Assembly: GCF_024763615.1 (NCBI RefSeq)
Contig: NC_077223.1
Location: forward strand, 73,780,627 to 73,844,626
From: Phlebotomus papatasi
Lineage: Eukaryota; Arthropoda; Insecta; Diptera; Psychodidae
Length of the DNA: 64,000 nt
Reading direction: 5' to 3'
A program made the translations under genes and the position numbers. Of this stretch, positions 59,159 through 64,000 are shown in pieces (positions within the stretch are counted from its first letter, which is position 1; the number at the start of each line of letters is the position of its first letter). The notes under the pieces were generated by a model. The model saw nothing but the letters and a program-made list of their open reading frames with translations, searched no databases and was not told the DNA's origin.

Positions 59159-61310
59159 GAATATCCATCACGCCAGCTCATTATCCAACTAATGTATATA
59201 AATTATATTCAAAATATATGTAAAAAATATATATAATGAAGTATTTTTCATTTTCATACCAGATATATGGATGGATATTATTTTCTACTTAGTTGCGTCT
59301 ACCACCGCCTTATCAATACCGACCTCATGAGATAATCGACAGAAATCTTGGAACAATTAGCCGGATATGTTATCATAACCATTAACTCTAGTAATAACTT
59401 TATAACAGCTAATTATTTATTCAAGAATTGTTATAATAAATGCTTTTGGTTTTTGATTCGCCACTGAAAATTATGTATTTGGTGTAAATTTTCTATTCGT
59501 GAAGATTATAGTTATGTCACATATCAATCTATTGCCAATTAAGATTATTCAGTTTTAGCAAATTATTATGTTGTCCACGTTTGAGTGTTGATAATCTTCA
59601 ATCCATTTTACATGGAATAATGTGTCTCCACGCTTCTCAATTGTAAAATTCACACATTGCACGGCGTCTCAAGTTTGCTTAACTGTCGATCGCTTTAACA
59701 CATTATCGCGACAATTGAGCAGCACGACGTTAAGCGTTTTAATTACAAATTCCATCCAACAGACCTCGCGTAAATGGTTTAAGATGTAGGAGAGCATTAT
59801 ATAGTTGGAAAGCTAAAAAGTCTATTGCATCCATAGTGCAAATGAGGATCGCGTAAATTAAGCTCGATCGTAGTGCAATGATCTTTAATACCATTGTGTC
59901 AGACACTCTTTTGCCACCTTTTAACTGCCACCTTCTATGCTACATAATAAAAAGGAGTTGAGGAAAATTTTTTGACAATCTCCCTGAAAAATCAGTCGAT
60001 CGTGATGCAATTCCATTCACTGGGGACGACACAAAATAATCAAATTGGGGCCACAGTTTCAATTTGCTGGTAATTGTAGGAAAAAAACATTACAAAATCT
60101 ATATATGCAGACTTCCATGGTATAAGGTAGGTTAATTTTATATAGAGGAACACCTGGTTTTTTTCGGTATATTATGTGAATTAAAATAGTGAGATTGCAT
60201 GTGTTGAAGTCATAATTCTTGGAGATATCTCTGCAATAAAAAAAAAGAAACAATACTACGCAAGCCAAAGAGTTTATGAGGCATCAAAGTTTTGGGGTGG
60301 ATATACTAGACCATGTGCAATGGCTGGAAAATGTACACAAAAGTGTACTTTCAATGAATTGGTCAAATTTTAATTACCTCTTGTTTAATTATATAAAACA
60401 AAAAAAATTACTGCGAATTTTTTAAGAAACGAAATTTGGACTATGTACAGATCTTTCTCTCATTCTAAAACGTCGTGTGATTTTGCACAAAAAAACGGAC
60501 TCTAAAATATTAAAATTACTTCCTCATTCCCATAGCTTTTTTTTTGTAACTGAAGAATTTTTTTAACATTGTAGATAAATGTTTTTTTTTGTTCAAAGAC
60601 TTATACTTCCAAGAAGATGGAGTGAACCGTGTGAATTGATATTTAGCTATTAATTATGTGTTTCGTAACCTCAAATTTAAAATAATTTGTCAAATATTGG
60701 CTGCAGGAAATGTATTTTATTTATTTTTTTCATTCTATAGCATAAAAATTTGCAGACAATATTGAACTAAATCTGGGTATAACCAATATTTCACATAAAA
60801 TATGATAAATGGTTGATTTGAAGTTCATGTTTAGAGCTGCAATGCAGATTTTAAACTTTTTTACTATAGCTTTGTGAATTTAAGGTGAAGTAATTTGAAG
60901 AGAGAAAGATATATAATAATCTATAGGGGTTAACAAACTTTTCACCCATCATTTGCTAAAATGCATTGTTGTACAAGACATTTAGTGAAACACTGCAGAC
61001 GTTTTATAAGAACTTTTATATACAGTATATGGAAGAGTCTTTTCCGTGGTTTGTTAGAACTTAGTTGGTGTGCATGCTGTTTGAAAAGCCTGCCTCAATG
61101 ATTAGCATATTCGTGTTTCTTGGAAATCCCCGCTATCCTCAGAGAATTTGTCATGCTTTCCCGCGAAAATTCCATTTATAATTTCTCTTAATCCCATCGA
61201 GTTTCTCAACTCAACATAACTAAAACATAAAAGCATTAATTAGAAATATTTGTCTGTTGAAAGTGTATTTTATGAAAATGTAGGGGTAAATGGTTTATGG
61301 GAGACTCTTG
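59159..61310. other. non-coding stretch
   Basis: No supportable feature was found. The block at about 59630-59760 is somewhat richer in GC and could be regulatory, without specific evidence. Confidence 0.4.
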
Positions 61311-61564
61311 CACTGAGAAAAAAAAGAGGGTGAGATTAACTTTTTTTCCTCATAACTTTAACACTTTTTAGGTGTAAAAATATATCAACATTTTTTAATG
61401 TTAATTTTACACCTATTTAACTGTAAAATTAACATGAACAAGGGTAATTTTAACTCCCAATACACCTAAAAAGAGTAATATTTACACCGATTTTGGATCA
61501 ATATTGCAGGGTAAAATTAACATTTCCGGAATGTTATTTTAACTTTTTCGGATTTCTCTGAGTG
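61311..61564 (-). mobile_element. CACTGAGAGAAATCC MITE, copy 3
   Basis: It is the inverse of copies 1 and 2: gtaatatttacaccgatttt, ggatcaatattgcagggtaa, catttccggaatgtt and cggatttctctgagtg. The left end is cactgagaaaaaa. Confidence 0.9.
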
Positions 61565-61760
61565 TGTAAAAAACACGCGTGTTTTCGAAGTCATGAAACC
61601 TACCACATTATGAAGTTTTATCCAAATGGTGTAACTCCTGTAATTTTTCAATATGTGTGACATTTTCTGCAAGCCGATTTGTAAAACTTGACTTATCCGA
61701 TTTTCAAATATTTTAGAAATTGCAGCAAATATTTGTTATTTACAAAATTAAAATCTCCTG

Positions 61761-61989
61761 TAGGGAAATTTTGTAACAGTCTGACAATGTCATATGACAA
61801 AATTTAAAATTTTTTATGTCATAAATTCGGAAGAACTAATTAGAAATCCGACTCATATAAGTTACTGGAAGCTTCATAGAACTGCGTGCAACACTCAATC
61901 GATACTCATACGCTTTAATATGTCCTATTCCCGAATTTACCATGAAAATTTGCCATATGACATTGTCATACTGTTACAAAATTCCCCTA
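61761..61989. mobile_element. TAGGGAAATTTTGTAACAG MITE
   Basis: tagggaaattttgtaacagt then ctgacaatgtcatatgaca on the left is mirrored by gccatatgacattgtcatac then tgttacaaaattcccctac on the right. The arms are about 45 bp and nearly identical. TA lies at each edge, and the element is 229 bp. Confidence 0.9.
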
Positions 61990-62282
61990 CTGGAAATGGG
62001 CTATACATTTCTGAGTCTGAAAATCGTTGTAATACAGTCTTGAGACCGTTGAGGCATAAAACCATTGACTATGTGCAAATGTTTTCAGTATCTAAACAAA
62101 TCTTTGGAATTAAAGAAAAAATGAAGTAGTTCCACTGCGCATTTATGTTTGTATTTTATCCATAAACCTTATGTTATAAAAATTCCAGACGTACACGCAT
62201 TGAGAGAAAATTAAAATGTAGTTATACTTTTTAATTTCATGTTTGAAAAAAATAATATTACGCCAAGAATATCGTTTTAAAA

Positions 62283-62410
62283 GGAAGTGGGGTACGTTTG
62301 AATTCAGGGTGCTTCAAAACAGGGATTTTTCTCATATTTGTAAATTGAATTGAGCCTATTCCTAATTTAATTAACTCCACATTTGGTTCGTAGAGCTAAA
62401 TTATTATCAT
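62283..62410 (+). mobile_element. half of a GTGGGGCACTTTTG MITE
   Basis: aagtggggtacgtttgaatt, cagggtgcttcaaaacaggg and ttgaattgagcctattccta parallel 45870-45960. The mirrored right half is absent. Confidence 0.6.
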
Positions 62411-63171
62411 TGTAAGGTCTAATTTCATTTAAAAGAGATGGCAAAGCGTTCCAGCTTTGCAAAATGCTCAAACTCACGAGAAAGTCCTCTCCGGTAGCAT
62501 ATTTTTTTGTATGCACATAGGGTTACTGCTGATTTAATATTGTTTATAGACAATGAAAAAGACATTAAGAAATTATTAAAAAAAAAATTATTGAAAAAGC
62601 TTGGGGCAATTTTAAGAAAAACCGAAAAAACATTGTTTTTAGGGAGGGGATGTAAAATTATTCAAAAATCGGTACTTAACCGGTTCATTACCGATGAAGA
62701 CCGATGTAGTCGGGTTCGAAATTTCAATATCTTTCCAAAAAATCCAAATTTAACCAAATCGATTGAAAAATTGGCCCTCCAAAGTGGTTGATCTTTCACC
62801 TTCAGTAATTCGAAATGGCGAATTTTCCGCCCATAGACATGGTGGGCTAAATGTTCACCTGAACTACCGTCGTTGCGGGTGACTTTGTACGTTTTTTCGC
62901 TGTTTTTCAACTTTGCCCTCTAAAAGTGGATAGTTAAAGTGATGGGAGGGGGGTTTTTGAGTAAAATTATTTGTATTCAGTTGTTAATGAATGGATTTTG
63001 TGCCACTAGCATTAATTTTATAAAATTTTACTATGTTTAAAAAAATCAAGAAAAAAGGCTTGCACTTGGGATAAGGTGCGGGTGACTTTGCACTTTTTAA
63101 TAAATACTAAAAAATCAACAATTTCTGATAATAAACGGCAATGAAGAACTTCACATCTAAGGGTAAGATGC
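62411..63171. other. non-coding stretch with a repeated gcgggtgactttg phrase
   Basis: gcgggtgactttg.ac.ttttt occurs at 62875 and 63077. A small hairpin, caaagcgttccagctttg, lies at 62442-62459. There is no gene. Confidence 0.5.
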
Positions 63172-63932
63172 ACGAGATCTACAGGATGACATGATCGCCA
63201 TATTGATTTGACGTTTCTGTCCGCCATTTTGAATAACTGTCATAATCTAAAACAGGTTCGATTGGGTTGAAATTTTAGTATGTTGTAGCTGATATCAAGA
63301 CCTTTTCAGAACGTATGTATGTTCCGGTCTACGTCAAGTATTTACCTTGATACAGAGGCTCAAAGTTTGAAAATTTGAAATATTCATATTTTGGCGATCT
63401 TTATTTTCTAATCCTGAATTTTGAAACCTAAACGAAATGCCTCAGTAACCATTAGAAATGGTTAAAGCTTTTATTTTATATATTTATTTACTCTTACATA
63501 ATTTAAAAAAAAAATAAATGAACAGTGTATTTATTTATTTTTTTTATTATTTCATCTTTGCAAAAGTTTTTCAGATCTTCAAATAATATGCTGTTATAAA
63601 GAAAAACATTACTTTTTTTGTTGTTTGTTATTTAGATCTCATCGCCTAACGATAATACTGCCTTTTTTGTGATGGTTTCGATAAAAGAAGCTCTCCGTAG
63701 TTCTGTATTAATGAAAATGTCAAAATTTTGAACTTAGAGCCCCAGTACCCAGACAATCGCTTGACCTAGGTCGGATTTTGTATATGTTCTGAAAAGGTCT
63801 TGACATCAGCCAGAACATACTAAAATTTCAGCTCAATCGGATAAGTTTTTTGTTTTGACAGTTATTCAAAATGGCGGACAGAATCGTCAAATCAAGATGG
63901 CGACCACACCATTTTGTAGATCTTGGTCATTT
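63172..63932. repeat. 0.76-kb inverted repeat, arms ~220 bp
   Basis: Left arm (63172-63390): tgatttgacgtttctgtccg, ccattttgaataactgtca, tgaaattttagtatgttgta and caagaccttttcagaac. It is mirrored in the right arm (63712-63932). The arms are roughly 80% alike by eye, with a ~320-bp AT-rich spacer. The atactaaaatttcagc phrase is shared with the 23261-25045 element. It probably belongs to a larger element that may run past the window end. Confidence 0.85.
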
Positions 63933-64000
63933 TGTCTTAATTTATAAAAAAAATGGATAATTTTTGGCAAAATACTTCTATAATAAAGCTTAAGAAATTC

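Noticed and set aside
1..64000. Endogenous viral gene, transposase or rRNA
   Set aside because: I scanned the listed frames and conspicuous motifs and saw none. Only the RTE LINE fragment gave a recognisable protein.

Overview
The window is strongly AT-rich eukaryotic DNA with no convincing long gene. It has no operons, ribosome-binding sites or closely packed ORFs. It contains a dead RTE-type LINE fragment, tRNA-derived SINE-like units and more than thirty miniature inverted-repeat (MITE/foldback) elements. This composition suggests an arthropod, most likely an insect, possibly a nematoceran fly; the species cannot be fixed from the sequence alone. The window is best read as one large intron or intergenic tract filled with successive waves of non-autonomous transposons. 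Most ORFs are chance or repeat-driven. A few short open frames (13936-14319 +, 22276-22530 -, 47556-47750 -, 48244-48378 -, 50965-51444 +) look somewhat protein-like and are listed with low confidence.

Layout. 0-10 kb: a direct duplication, a TAGGG-ended MITE (2997-3427), a TIR element packed with short palindromic motifs that holds a tRNA-like unit (5311-6180), a 15-bp array (6744-6853) and a degenerate tandem region (7030-7770). 10-19 kb: a 21-bp array in which nearly every unit carries GGTAAGTA (10077-10470), two large TIR elements, several MITEs, and the RTE LINE fragment split by a MITE (16685-17665), next to a SINE. 20-30 kb: a 1.07-kb TIR element, a 1.8-kb TIR element of about 290-bp modules (23261-25045), a dense nest of MITEs (25098-26467) and a cluster of GCGCACAATAAC MITEs with a self-nested insertion (28540-29206). 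30-46 kb: MITE clusters at 33.3-34.4 and 39.4-40.3 kb, a GC-rich island (35052-35180), a degenerate short-repeat tract (42056-42900) and a foldback element carrying a hammerhead-like motif (45125-45486). 46-64 kb: two small open frames, three MITEs at 49.2-50.5 kb, a 51-bp array open in both strands (53372-53725), a 1.29-kb TIR element (53852-55137), a second hammerhead-like foldback (58658-59158) and a terminal 0.76-kb inverted repeat (63172-63932).

The most notable patterns are four. (1) A heterogeneous group of elements shares TA-flanked TAGGG... ends, although the sequence just inside differs between families. (2) A 5-bp target duplication (TAAGG/CCTTA type) can be read off several copies of one MITE family. 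(3) Foldback elements carry a hammerhead-ribozyme-like core in their arms. (4) A tandem array repeats a perfect splice-donor-like octamer. No autonomous transposase, viral gene, rRNA, CRISPR array or intact tRNA gene was seen.
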